From Candidatus Bathyarchaeota archaeon (GTDB taxonomy: Archaea > Thermoproteota > Bathyarchaeia > TCS64): 12,668 bases of DNA. The stretch lies in contig WJJC01000014.1 in assembly GCA_014729945.1 (NCBI GenBank), positions 1 through 12,668 on the forward strand, read 5' to 3'. The position numbers and the translations under genes were made by a program. Shown here one piece after another: positions 5,547 to 12,525 of this stretch. Each line of letters opens with the position of its first letter. The first letter of the stretch is position 1. The notes under the pieces are model-generated. The model saw only the letters and a list, made by a program, of their open reading frames with translations. It did no database searches and had not been told where the DNA came from.

Positions 5547-5921
5547 GCGCTTATTTTTGGGGTTATAAGTTTGATCATATTCTTACCGTATTTTAGTTGA
5601 TTATTTCGGTGCTATGTGTATTTATCGTTACAGGTTGTGCAAATGAAGCCTTTTTCTTGGTCATATTTTTAATGGATTTCCCATCTTTGGGAAGGTATAG
5701 TTTGTTGTTTCTTTTTTCTCATTTCTCCTGCAAAATTTTTAGGTACGAGGATTAGGTTATTCGTTTTTTAATTGATTATATGTAGCTTGTTTTTTTATGA
5801 AGAAGATGATTAGTTTATCTAATTACAGGGTTTCTATATATTATATCTAATTAATAACTTCTCTTTATGTTATGTAAGTTAAGTATTTACCATTGGTTTC
5901 TTTATGATGGGATGATCACAA
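5547..5921. other. AT-rich intergenic stretch with no supported gene
   Basis: No frame with protein-like composition is visible. A small hairpin, TTCCCA-TCTT-TGGGAA (5678-5693), is present. Several TATA-like runs occur, notably around 5834-5848 and 5881-5889; the latter could drive the small ORF at 5922. Confidence 0.4.
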
Positions 5922-6053
5922 ATGAGTGTAGAAATAATGTGGTACCGTGAAACACTAAAGAAAGACAGTAGTGAGGATGAGAAGGAATATGATTCTGAAA
6001 AAGAGCGTACGGTAGACGCCGCGAAACCAGGCAAAATTTATTACATCAAATAA
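5922..6053 (+). CDS. Hypothetical 43-aa charged small protein
   Basis: ATG 5922 to TAA 6051-6053 encodes a 43-aa hydrophilic peptide. It starts MSVEIMWYRETLKKDSSEDE and ends AAKPGKIYYIK. It is rich in Glu, Asp and Lys with few hydrophobic residues, unlike chance translation of this AT-rich DNA. GATGATC, close to the archaeal Shine-Dalgarno GGTGATC, lies 4 nt before the ATG. A box A-like AAGTATTTA lies at 5881-5889, and a pyrimidine tract with two T6 runs follows the stop. This start, body and stop arrangement suggests a genuine monocistronic small gene. I recognise no family. It lies 151 nt upstream of the histidine kinase on the same strand, but the T-rich tract and the kinase's own box A suggest separate transcription. 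Confidence 0.5.
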   Translation: MSVEIMWYRETLKKDSSEDEKEYDSEKERTVDAAKPGKIYYIK

Positions 6054-6055
6054 AC

Positions 6056-6075
6056 CTTTTTTCTCTCCTTTTTTC
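6056..6075 (+). terminator. T-rich terminator after the 43-aa ORF
   Basis: Two T6 runs in a C/T-only stretch begin a few bases after the TAA. This fits a U-tract terminator separating the small gene from the kinase. Confidence 0.45.
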
Positions 6076-6173
6076 CATAAATACCAATACATGTTTTCTA
6101 TATCAAAAAAATATACATACTATATTCTATAATTTACCTCACTTGTATCAATATAGTCTATTTCGATAAGAGA

Positions 6174-6185
6174 TTAAACATATAC
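6174..6185 (+). promoter_or_regulatory. Possible box A of the histidine kinase gene
   Basis: TTAAACATATAC is centred about 25 nt upstream of ATG 6205, giving a leaderless or near-leaderless transcript. There is no Shine-Dalgarno before the ATG. Confidence 0.4.
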
Positions 6186-6204
6186 AAACAGCTTAGCACC
6201 TAGA

Positions 6205-8121
6205 ATGACCTATAGCTTTCACCGCGACAATTCAAATAAAACTATTAAGGTCCTACACGTGGATGACGAAAACTCACATCTAATGCTTACAAAACACTAT
6301 ATCGAGGATTATGCCACCAACATCGAGATCTTCTCGCAGTTATCTGTTGTAGATGCATTAAACCTTGATCTACCTAGTTTTGATTGTATATTGTCTGATT
6401 ATTCTATGCCCAAGATGACTGGAATAGATTTTGCTGTCGAAGTGAAGAAGAATCATGCTATTCCCTTCATTCTATATACTGGAAGAGGAAGTGATGAGGT
6501 AAGCGCTGAAGCATATGCCATGGGAATCGATAGCTACCAGAGGAAAGAGCCTAATATTAGTCATTTTCGTGTTCTAGCCAAGCGTATAAAGAATCTTGTG
6601 GAGAAAAACAGGGCCGTTGCTGAGCTCAGGGCGTCATGGAACACTAGCTCGGAGCTTATAGAGAATTTTCCTTCGGGTCTGTTTATCTATCAGTTTATGG
6701 AGCCTGATAGACTGGTGCTTACTTATAGTAACTCTGTTGCTGAGGCGTTAACAGGTGTCAGTATAGAAGATTCCCTTGGAAGCGAGTATCTTGATATATG
6801 GGGTAGTAGGAAAGGCGTTGATATGAAAGGGGTTCTAATTAATTGTATCAAATTGGATAAACCGTATAGGTCTAATGGATTTCATTTTAATGAGAATGGC
6901 AGGGATAAATATTTGCGGATATCTGCTTTTCCCCTATCTGATAGTCGAATAGTTGTAAGTTTTGAAAATATTACTGAGAGAGTCAAATATGAGACAAGGT
7001 TAGAGGCGTTGCTTCATCACATTATTGAATTGGATCAAGCGAGATCCATTGGGGAGATCGCTCGGATTGGGTTCAGGTTATTGAATGAGACACTTGGATT
7101 CAATAGCGGCAGGTTTTACACGAGAAAACAGGATGGTTTCTCGTTAATCTTGGCTGATTCAGAGAGAAGTGTTACGTGTGAGGGGTTGCCGGATATTGTT
7201 CTTGAAGTATTTCTCTCTGGGCAATCAACTCGGCAATCAATGGATCATGGGGTAAATCGGATCATGTTGGCTGTGCCTATTACGATCGATGATACGGTTA
7301 AGTGTGTTCTATGTGTTAAAAATAAAAATTCGACCATGGTCTCATGTCAGGATATTAATCTTGTTGAAATCTTGTCTATTCAGATAAGCTCGGCTATTCG
7401 CAGGATGTTTGAGGTAGAGCGATTGGAGAAGCTTGTTAATAAGAGAACTAGGAAATTGTTGGATAATGAGCGGTTGGTAACCGCTGGTAAGGTTATCTCA
7501 ATGATGGGTCATGATTTGCGGAGTCCTCTTCAATCAATTGTTAATAGTATCTATATATTGAAAAATGATCCAGGTAGCTGGGAGAGTTTTTTTCCCCGGA
7601 TTGAAGATAGCGCTAATTATGCTATTAAGATACTTGAGGATCTTCAGCACTTGACCAAGCGTTCGCCTGTGAGGAAGTTTCCAACGGATATTGGGGTTAT
7701 TATTAAGCAGTCTGTTGAGTCGAACCGGATTCCTGATGATATCATTGTCTGTGTTGATGTTGATCCTGGGCTTGGATTAATCGAGGTTGACCCTGTGCAG
7801 ATTAGGCGTGTTCTTGATAATTTGATATCTAACGCTGTTGACGCTATGCCTATGGGGGGAGAGCTCACGGTGCGTGTTGAGAGACGGGTTAACTCTGTTT
7901 TATTGTCTGTTACGGATAATGGGACTGGGATTGATTCCAGTGTTGAGCCTGTTTTATTTGAGTTGTTCCATACTACTAAGCCCAATGGAACGGGGCTGGG
8001 GTTAGCTTTCTGTAAACGGGCTGTAGAGGCTCATGATGGTATTATCTCTGTTGAAAATAATAAACAGGAAGGAGCGTCATTCAATATATACCTACCATAC
8101 AATCAACCAGAAACCAGTTAA
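6205..8121 (+). CDS. Soluble hybrid histidine kinase, REC-PAS-GAF-HisKA-HATPase
   Basis: The 638-aa product has an N-terminal receiver domain (about 13-130) with acidic pair D20-D21, phosphoacceptor D65 in LSDYSMPKMTG, T92 in LYTGRG, and a Lys at about 114 (YQRKEP). A PAS domain (about 145-260) follows, then a GAF-like domain (about 265-400), a HisKA helix with H436 in MMGHDLRSPL, and an HATPase domain with N-box N539/N543 (NLISNAVDA), DNGTGID (571-577) and GTGLGL (595-600). All catalytic residues are present. There are no membrane segments, so it senses in the cytosol. REC-first kinases without a DNA-binding output are typical of archaea. The receiver may accept phosphate from another kinase or from its own HisKA. 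No partner response regulator is in the window, and the PAS/GAF ligands are unknown. The first 140 nt are A/C-rich; the rest is markedly G/T-rich. Confidence 0.93.
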   Translation: MTYSFHRDNSNKTIKVLHVDDENSHLMLTKHYIEDYATNIEIFSQLSVVDALNLDLPSFDCILSDYSMPKMTGIDFAVEVKKNHAIPFILYTGRGSDEVSAEAYAMGIDSYQRKEPNISHFRVLAKRIKNLVEKNRAVAELRASWNTSSELIENFPSGLFIYQFMEPDRLVLTYSNSVAEALTGVSIEDSLGSEYLDIWGSRKGVDMKGVLINCIKLDKPYRSNGFHFNENGRDKYLRISAFPLSDSRIVVSFENITERVKYETRLEALLHHIIELDQARSIGEIARIGFRLLNETLGFNSGRFYTRKQDGFSLILADSERSVTCEGLPDIVLEVFLSGQSTRQSMDHGVNRIMLAVPITIDDTVKCVLCVKNKNSTMVSCQDINLVEILSIQISSAIRRMFEVERLEKLVNKRTRKLLDNERLVTAGKVISMMGHDLRSPLQSIVNSIYILKNDPGSWESFFPRIEDSANYAIKILEDLQHLTKRSPVRKFPTDIGVIIKQSVESNRIPDDIIVCVDVDPGLGLIEVDPVQIRRVLDNLISNAVDAMPMGGELTVRVERRVNSVLLSVTDNGTGIDSSVEPVLFELFHTTKPNGTGLGLAFCKRAVEAHDGIISVENNKQEGASFNIYLPYNQPETS

Positions 8122-8407
8122 CCACTTGGTCTAGGGATTATATTCCATGTTCTTGGTTTTAGCTTTGATTTGGCTGTCTCCATTGCTTACCCGGTTCGCT
8201 AGCTTGGTTTCTTTTTTCCATATGTATGTTTTTTTACTTTAGCTTTCTTTTTTTCTTTAGAGCTTTTTCCATAATATCCAAATCTCAATAAAATTCATGT
8301 AGGTTATTGTGCGAGACAATCAACATGCCGTCTAGTGTAACACGTATGTTAAGACCCGGTGAATTTTGAAAAAGTGTTACTGGTCTCTTAGAATTATGAA
8401 ATCTGTT
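8122..8407. other. Convergent intergenic region with T-tract terminators
   Basis: The region separates the + strand kinase from the minus-strand DUF1786 gene. T7 (8229-8235) and further T-rich runs up to about 8267 fit termination of the kinase transcript. No matching T-tract in the minus orientation and no protein-like ORF was seen. Confidence 0.45.
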
Positions 8408-9460
8408 CTATTTATCTTGTATGACTTTTAGCAATCCGAGGGTGCCTGTCATCATCACATCCCCACCGGGTGAAGCCTCAATATAATCCAGCTCTGATCC
8501 CTCTAGTAGCCTCCTCTTAGGACCTGTCACAGCTATCCTCTCTATGCCTGAGAAACCGGGCGGATCCATAATAGTGACAGAGCCATGCCCCCCGTCCTCA
8601 AAGACCTCCACTCTCTCTAAACTACCTTCAGACAGCTTCTTCAGGTAGTACTCTAATTTTTCTTGATCTAGCATACTTGTATGGTGCTCAAAGAACGCAT
8701 AGATCCTATCCTCGGAGACAACAGCAGCGACTGTGTGCCCGTTCCCAATGTTTACGACAAGCACAGGATCCTTGTTAATTATTCTGGTGTCCATTAAGCA
8801 GCCTGCTAATGCGCTGATACTTGTATCCAGTAGATAGACCGGTACTGGTCCCATTGTATCCCTAACTGCATCAACAATTGCGTTCATACGTAGATAGTAC
8901 TCTTGTACTTTTGGGGCCTTGTAGAGGAAACCTGATAACCGGTTATCCTTCTTCAGGGTTTTTCTATAGTTTTCCATTCTAAAGACCCTGTTACTTATGC
9001 CAGCGGGTGCAGCGCCGTGATCCTTTACTGATACTCCGCATACATCAACATCCATTAATGATTCATTGAAACTATTCAGTACTTTTTCGATGCTCGGGAG
9101 TCGTAGTTCATCTAATGATAATTGTTTACAGTTTTCTGGTTTCTGGTCAACTATATTTACTCTAAGCTTTTCTACTTCGGATAGGTTGTTTCTAATGCTG
9201 TAGGCAGCTGATGGGGTCATGTTGACTTGCAGTCCTTTACTTATGTGTTGTTTGACTGCGTTGCCTAGTCCGCCGCCTCCAACCGTGTATCCGTCAATGT
9301 AGAGGTCCTTGTTTTCATTGGTTATCTCTTCTAGTTTTGATACGTGGGTGCCTTGGGGTGATGGTAGAACCATCTTTACACAGTTCTCGATATTTTTATT
9401 GGATTCATATAGTAGAAAGTCTAGTGTACCGGCTCCGATATCGAATAAAGCAGCCTTCAA
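8408..9460 (-). CDS. DUF1786 family protein with actin/ASKHA-like ATPase fold
   Basis: The 350-aa product begins MKAALFDIGAGTLDFLLY, a phosphate-1 loop of the sugar kinase/Hsp70/actin type. It has a second ATP-binding strand VVNIGNGHTVAAVV (about 235-248) and a C-terminal Gly-rich loop, PGGDVMMTGTLGLL. The segment VGGGGLGNAV (about 60-69) and the Cys/His region VCGVSVKDHGAAPAG (about 140-154) are notable. This pattern matches DUF1786, an uncharacterised family, some members of which carry a pyruvate-formate-lyase-activating label in databases that the sequence does not justify. The likely role is nucleotide-dependent, with unknown substrate. Start is TTG (9460-9458) with TTTATATT about 28 nt upstream, so the transcript is nearly leaderless; the stop is TAG. 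The sense strand is A/C-rich at the start and becomes more G/T-rich near the end. It is divergent from the TudS-like gene, with 317 bp between them. Confidence 0.8.
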   Translation of the reverse strand: MKAALFDIGAGTLDFLLYESNKNIENCVKMVLPSPQGTHVSKLEEITNENKDLYIDGYTVGGGGLGNAVKQHISKGLQVNMTPSAAYSIRNNLSEVEKLRVNIVDQKPENCKQLSLDELRLPSIEKVLNSFNESLMDVDVCGVSVKDHGAAPAGISNRVFRMENYRKTLKKDNRLSGFLYKAPKVQEYYLRMNAIVDAVRDTMGPVPVYLLDTSISALAGCLMDTRIINKDPVLVVNIGNGHTVAAVVSEDRIYAFFEHHTSMLDQEKLEYYLKKLSEGSLERVEVFEDGGHGSVTIMDPPGFSGIERIAVTGPKRRLLEGSELDYIEASPGGDVMMTGTLGLLKVIQDK

Positions 9461-9483
9461 ACTACTTTCAAGACTGGATCTCT

Positions 9484-9492
9484 TAATATAAA
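9484..9492 (-). promoter_or_regulatory. Box A of the DUF1786 gene
   Basis: TTTATATTA on the minus strand is a near-consensus box A, centred 28 nt before the TTG start. It supports TTG 9460 as the true start. Confidence 0.6.
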
Positions 9493-9746
9493 CCTCTCCC
9501 CAAGATGTGGTACTTATTTTTTAGATAAACGGTGAGTCAAATCATCGTATCATATATTTGTAAATTAATATTCAAGTATGTTATAGACTTGTTAAAGGCA
9601 AATATTTACCTGGTTTCAATATATTTTAGGGTATTATACCACAGGGGATACTATCGGTTTACTAGATTAGACTAATAATTTGTTTGATTTTAATTCCAAA
9701 ACATATGGGAGAAGCATGTATGGATAGGTGTATCTGTCCAGAACCA
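9493..9746. other. Divergent intergenic region, no supported gene
   Basis: This AT-rich spacer holds the box A of each flanking gene at its ends. A 29-aa frame from ATG 9705, with three Cys residues, overlaps the downstream gene start and is not supported. No clear dyad that could coordinate the two divergent genes was found. Confidence 0.35.
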
Positions 9747-9755
9747 TTTTATCTA
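9747..9755 (+). promoter_or_regulatory. Possible box A of the TudS-like gene
   Basis: TTTTATCTA is centred about 27 nt upstream of ATG 9778, the same spacing as other genes here. The match to box A is imperfect. Confidence 0.4.
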
Positions 9756-9777
9756 TTAGTCTTGTTTTTTGGGTTAA

Positions 9778-10338
9778 ATGACGAAGAGAAGTAATAAGAT
9801 AGTTGTTTTTTGCCATTGTATGCTTAACGTGCACTCACTAGAAGATAACCTAGCAGAGTATCCGGGATTGGAAGAAGACATAGTACAAAAAGCGATTAAA
9901 CAAGGTGTTGGCTTCGTTCAACTGCGATGCCCTGAAACAAGATTACATGGTATAGAAAGGCAACCAATGCCTAAAGACAGTTATGATAAGCCGCGTATCC
10001 GAGAGAATTATAGAAGTCAAGCTAAGGCAGAAGTCGAGCAGTTAAAGGAATTTGTAAAGAATGGTGCAGAGATCATTGCTGTGATTGGTGCTGAGGCAAG
10101 TCCCTCATGTGGTATCGATTATGTTGCAAGGTGGAAACCTGGCACTGATCCAAAGGATAGGAAGTGGCCTGATACCGTTGATTTTGTGGAAGGTAGAGGT
10201 GTCTATATGGAGGAGTTTATGTCTCTTTTAGAATCCGAAGGTATTAACCCTGAATGGATTGGTGTTCCTGGAGTTAGTATGAAAAAGGCTTTCCCAAAAA
10301 TGTTTGAGGAAACATTACGAAAAATAGAGGCGCTATAA
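9778..10338 (+). CDS. TudS/DUF523-related putative desulfidase ([4Fe-4S] protein)
   Basis: The 186-aa product has three Cys-containing motifs in the order and context of TudS/DUF523 proteins. CHCMLN (C12, C14) corresponds to the family 'CLLG' motif, RCPETR (C51) to 'CPE', and EASPSCGIDY (C111) to 'SPSCG'. Characterised TudS uses a [4Fe-4S] cluster held by three Cys to remove sulfur from thiouracil. The extended spacing between motifs, an insertion ERQPMPKDSYDKPRIRENYR (about 60-79) and the extra C12 place it in a TudS-related subgroup rather than canonical TudS. The substrate is unknown; thiolated small molecules or bases are a reasonable inference. No membrane segment is present. ATG 9778 has box A spacing consistent with a leaderless transcript. 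The gene is monocistronic, with an AT-rich hairpin (10364-10384) downstream. Confidence 0.78.
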   Translation: MTKRSNKIVVFCHCMLNVHSLEDNLAEYPGLEEDIVQKAIKQGVGFVQLRCPETRLHGIERQPMPKDSYDKPRIRENYRSQAKAEVEQLKEFVKNGAEIIAVIGAEASPSCGIDYVARWKPGTDPKDRKWPDTVDFVEGRGVYMEEFMSLLESEGINPEWIGVPGVSMKKAFPKMFEETLRKIEAL

Positions 10339-10363
10339 AACATCTAACACTACAGAATACCCT

Positions 10364-10384
10364 AATCATTTATTTTTCATGATT
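10364..10384 (+). terminator. Hairpin AATCAT...ATGATT with T-rich loop
   Basis: A perfect 6-bp inverted repeat encloses a T-rich loop, 25 nt after the TudS-like stop. It is a plausible transcript-end structure. The remainder up to the nitroreductase promoter is AT-rich without a supported gene. Confidence 0.35.
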
Positions 10385-10489
10385 GATTCTAGATATTGGA
10401 TAAAATAATTACAAGTATTGTTATATATTTTCTCTAAGAAAAAATTGTGATGCCAAAGACGTAATGGGTAGTTTTTCCTATCCATTTTA

Positions 10490-10500
10490 TTTATAATAAA
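10490..10500 (+). promoter_or_regulatory. Box A of the nitroreductase gene
   Basis: TTTATAATAAA is a strong box A centred about 26 nt upstream of ATG 10521. No Shine-Dalgarno precedes the ATG, so the mRNA is probably leaderless. Confidence 0.55.
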
Positions 10501-10520
10501 AGTCAGATCTTCACATATAT

Positions 10521-11081
10521 ATGAAAACCTTGGAACTAGCACGGAGACGAAAAACCACACGCGTATTCAAAAAAGAGGAAGTAAACATACAACACGTCAA
10601 ACAAGCCATAGAAGTAGCCAAAGAAGCACCCTCTGGGGCTAATTATCAGGGGTGGAGATATATCATAATAACCAACCAACAGCTTAAAAAACAGATAAGA
10701 AAAGCCTCAGAACGAGGAGAAAAAGAGTTTTACAGTAAAGTCACAGGAGACTGGGAGAAATGGCTCAACGAGTCCAAGATCAACTGGAAAAAACCCTACC
10801 TGGAAGAAGCACCGGTCTTGCTCATGGTATATTCTAAAAACAGTGTTCCATACTCCACTGAGTCAGTCTGGTTAGCAATAGGTTACCTGCTTTTGGCGCT
10901 GGAAGAACAGGATCTCAACACAGTGACTTACACCCCGAGCAACACCCAGTACGTGGAAGAAGCTCACCCCCCGCAGGAAGGATTCAGACTGGAGGCGATA
11001 CTGCCCATCGGACAAGGCAAAGACCCGAAACCCAAAGAACCAAGAGAAAAAATAGAATCGTTAATCAAAGTAATCACATGA
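10521..11081 (+). CDS. Nitroreductase family FMN-dependent oxidoreductase
   Basis: The 186-aa product starts with the family's FMN-phosphate signature, ARRRKTTRVFKKEEV (residues about 7-21). It continues with APSGANYQGWRYIII (about 36-50), the segment that contacts the flavin and stacks at the dimer interface. The C-terminal part has ESVWLAIGYLLLALEEQDLNTVTYTP (about 114-139) and the strand LEAILPIGQGKDPKP, which normally closes over FMN. Such proteins are homodimeric, cytosolic, and use NAD(P)H or reduced ferredoxin-linked donors to reduce quinones, nitro compounds or other substrates; the physiological substrate is not predictable. Length matches compact archaeal members. The sense strand is A/C-rich throughout, unlike the adjacent intergenic DNA. 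The gene has its own box A and a TGA stop and seems monocistronic. Proximity to the TudS-like and catalase genes is suggestive of redox metabolism but is not evidence of a pathway. Confidence 0.88.
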   Translation: MKTLELARRRKTTRVFKKEEVNIQHVKQAIEVAKEAPSGANYQGWRYIIITNQQLKKQIRKASERGEKEFYSKVTGDWEKWLNESKINWKKPYLEEAPVLLMVYSKNSVPYSTESVWLAIGYLLLALEEQDLNTVTYTPSNTQYVEEAHPPQEGFRLEAILPIGQGKDPKPKEPREKIESLIKVIT

Positions 11082-11139
11082 AAACCATAAAAGGGTCTTA
11101 TAACCCGATCACAAAACTTTCGGATTTAAGTATGATTTT

Positions 11140-11148
11140 TTTATAAAA
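11140..11148 (+). promoter_or_regulatory. Box A upstream of the 42-aa ORF
   Basis: TTTATAAAA, preceded by further T residues, is an excellent box A. It is centred about 27 nt before TTG 11171. It is the main reason to consider that small frame expressed. Confidence 0.45.
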
Positions 11149-11170
11149 GATTAGATTCTAAGGCCTACTT

Positions 11171-11299
11171 TTGATTAATATCATAGAAGCGCTGAGAAAA
11201 CATGGTGTTGATGTGGTGGATCTGCATAGTTGTTTGGGGTGTGATGAGTTTGTTATTTATGGTAATCTTTGGTTTTTAGGAGGATTATTTTATGGGTAG
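11171..11299 (+). CDS. Small ORF or gene remnant of 42 aa carrying the 23-bp repeat
   Basis: TTG 11171 to TAG 11297-11299 encodes 42 aa. The central part, ALRKHGVDVVDLHSCLGC, followed by DEFVIYGNLW, looks protein-like, with an amphipathic helix and a C-x-x-C pair. The strong box A at 11140-11148 gives leaderless spacing. It overlaps the 3' end of the convergent SPFH gene by 15 bp. I recognise no family. The absence of a longer domain suggests either a genuine microprotein or the 5' remnant of a gene truncated by rearrangement. The segment LHSCLGC is encoded by the 23-bp word also found at 3821-3843. Confidence 0.3.
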   Translation: MINIIEALRKHGVDVVDLHSCLGCDEFVIYGNLWFLGGLFYG

Positions 11300-12220
11300 T
11301 ATGTATTGGCTCTCCTCGGGTATTATTAGGAACTGTGATTTTCCTGACTCTGAGATATCTCTGAGGGTCTCCAGGTATAGGTATTGTTGTGTTAGTGTTG
11401 TTGGGTCGAGTTCGGGGTTTGCTTCTATTAGTATTTTAATTGCGTCTCTTGAGGCATTAGCAAGTAATAGTCTTGATCGGGATAATCCCTCAGCCTCTAT
11501 TATGGCTGACTGAGCTGTTGCATTAGCTAGGACTAGTTGTCGTGTCTTGTTGAATTCTGCAGCTATGCTCAGCTGCTCTGCGGCTAGTTTAGCTTCTATT
11601 GACCTGACAAAAGTGTCTGGTAGGACAAAGTTACGGATGTTAACTGCTTCTATCTGCACTGAGTTTACTAGGGTTTCCTCTGATTGGAAGGCTTTTACGA
11701 GGTTGGTTCGGAGTGATATGCCTACGGATTCTCGTTGTTCTATTGTCTGTATGGCGGTATAGTCAACGAGTTCGTTTCTTATGGTCTCTCTGATTATGGG
11801 GATTATTGCCTTGTCTTTCCAGTCTAACCTCGGATAGTTTCGGTATAATTGTAGTACTCCTTCTGGTTTTATAGTCCATCGGACGGTTATGTCAACGTAG
11901 ACGCGTAGCCCGTCTTGTGTCAGGCTCTCTACGGCGGGGAAGTCTCCTGTTTCTCTGCCCTCTGCCCGCATGTTGACGCTGTCGGTTGCGATGTATACGG
12001 TTGATGTGCTTGTCCATGGTGGTTTGAAGTAGTATTGCGCGTTTTCACCTGTGCCTACTACGGTTGTTCTTCCTAGTATTGGGTCTTGGATTACGGCTAC
12101 TTGGCCTACGTTTATTCTGCCGACGCTCAGGAAGCCGATGAATGCAATGAGTAGTATTACTATGAGTATTATGATGTTTCTTGACTCTATATTCGGGGAA
12201 TTATAATTAAATCGCTCCAA
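11285..12220 (-). CDS. SPFH/prohibitin-like membrane protein
   Basis: The 311-aa product has one N-terminal transmembrane helix (about 17-35: IIILIVILLIAFIGFL) followed by a prohibitin-type SPFH domain. The domain starts GRINVGQVAVIQDPILG and includes LTQDGLRVYVDITVRWTI and YTAIQTIEQRESVGISL. A helical, Ala/Glu-rich region follows (about 212-262: EAKLAAEQLSIAAEFNK, AIIEAEGLSR), then a short C-terminal segment. SPFH proteins assemble into large membrane rings and scaffold proteases or organise membrane domains. There is no NfeD-type partner or protease next to it. Start is TTG (12220-12218), with a box A (GTTTATATC) about 38 nt upstream, giving a leader of roughly 12 nt. The sense strand is A/C-rich throughout. 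The LemA/TPM operon lies about 6 kb away in the same orientation, also an envelope module. Confidence 0.9.
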   Translation of the reverse strand: MERFNYNSPNIESRNIIILIVILLIAFIGFLSVGRINVGQVAVIQDPILGRTTVVGTGENAQYYFKPPWTSTSTVYIATDSVNMRAEGRETGDFPAVESLTQDGLRVYVDITVRWTIKPEGVLQLYRNYPRLDWKDKAIIPIIRETIRNELVDYTAIQTIEQRESVGISLRTNLVKAFQSEETLVNSVQIEAVNIRNFVLPDTFVRSIEAKLAAEQLSIAAEFNKTRQLVLANATAQSAIIEAEGLSRSRLLLANASRDAIKILIEANPELDPTTLTQQYLYLETLRDISESGKSQFLIIPEESQYILPIK

Positions 12221-12254
12221 CTTATCCAGCCTCTGGGTCTATTAGATTTGGTGG

Positions 12255-12263
12255 GATATAAAC
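12255..12263. promoter_or_regulatory. Box A in the divergent SPFH/small-membrane-protein promoter
   Basis: GATATAAAC on the + strand (GTTTATATC on the minus) is the only strong TATA-like element between the two divergent starts. It is best placed for the minus-strand SPFH gene. It could also serve the + strand gene with a start at about 12285. Confidence 0.4.
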
Positions 12264-12303
12264 AAGCAGCCAATATGGGGTCTATTCTCTTGGAGATGTT
12301 ATC

Positions 12304-12525
12304 TTGAATATGGTTTTATTATTTACTTGTATTTTATTGCTGGCTTGTTTTGGTGTCTCTACTGCTAGGCATGCTTGGTTTTTCATGGATGCTGGAGTCA
12401 CTGAAGTGATAGCTGGTAGCGTATATGCTAACATGTATCAAAGCTATGCTGATCCGGTTGATAGTATATCCCGTATACGAGATAAAGTCAGGGAGATTAA
12501 GTCTGGATGTATTTTTAATATCTAA
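12304..12525 (+). CDS. Small hypothetical membrane or secreted protein (73 aa)
   Basis: The frame from TTG 12304 to TAA 12523-12525 encodes 73 aa. The N-terminus has a hydrophobic segment, VLLFTCILLLACFGVSTA, that fits a signal peptide or single membrane anchor. A polar tail follows, containing YADPVDSISRIRDKVREI. GGAG (12292-12295) lies 8 nt before TTG 12304, a normal Shine-Dalgarno distance; ATG 12310, two codons later, would have a longer spacing of 14 nt. I recognise no family. It is transcribed away from the SPFH gene across an 83-bp gap, so the two may be co-regulated. The sense strand is G/T-rich. A short outward-facing domain with an N-terminal anchor is the safest description. Confidence 0.5.
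   Translation: MNMVLLFTCILLLACFGVSTARHAWFFMDAGVTEVIAGSVYANMYQSYADPVDSISRIRDKVREIKSGCIFNI

Noticed and set aside
9705..9794. 29-aa ORF with three Cys residues overlapping the TudS-like start
   Set aside because: Too short, out of frame with the downstream gene, and overlapping that gene's box A.
10366..10485. 39-aa minus-strand ORF before the nitroreductase gene
   Set aside because: Its Ile/Asn/Tyr/Phe-rich composition reflects AT-rich DNA, and its supposed promoter is the nitroreductase box A region.
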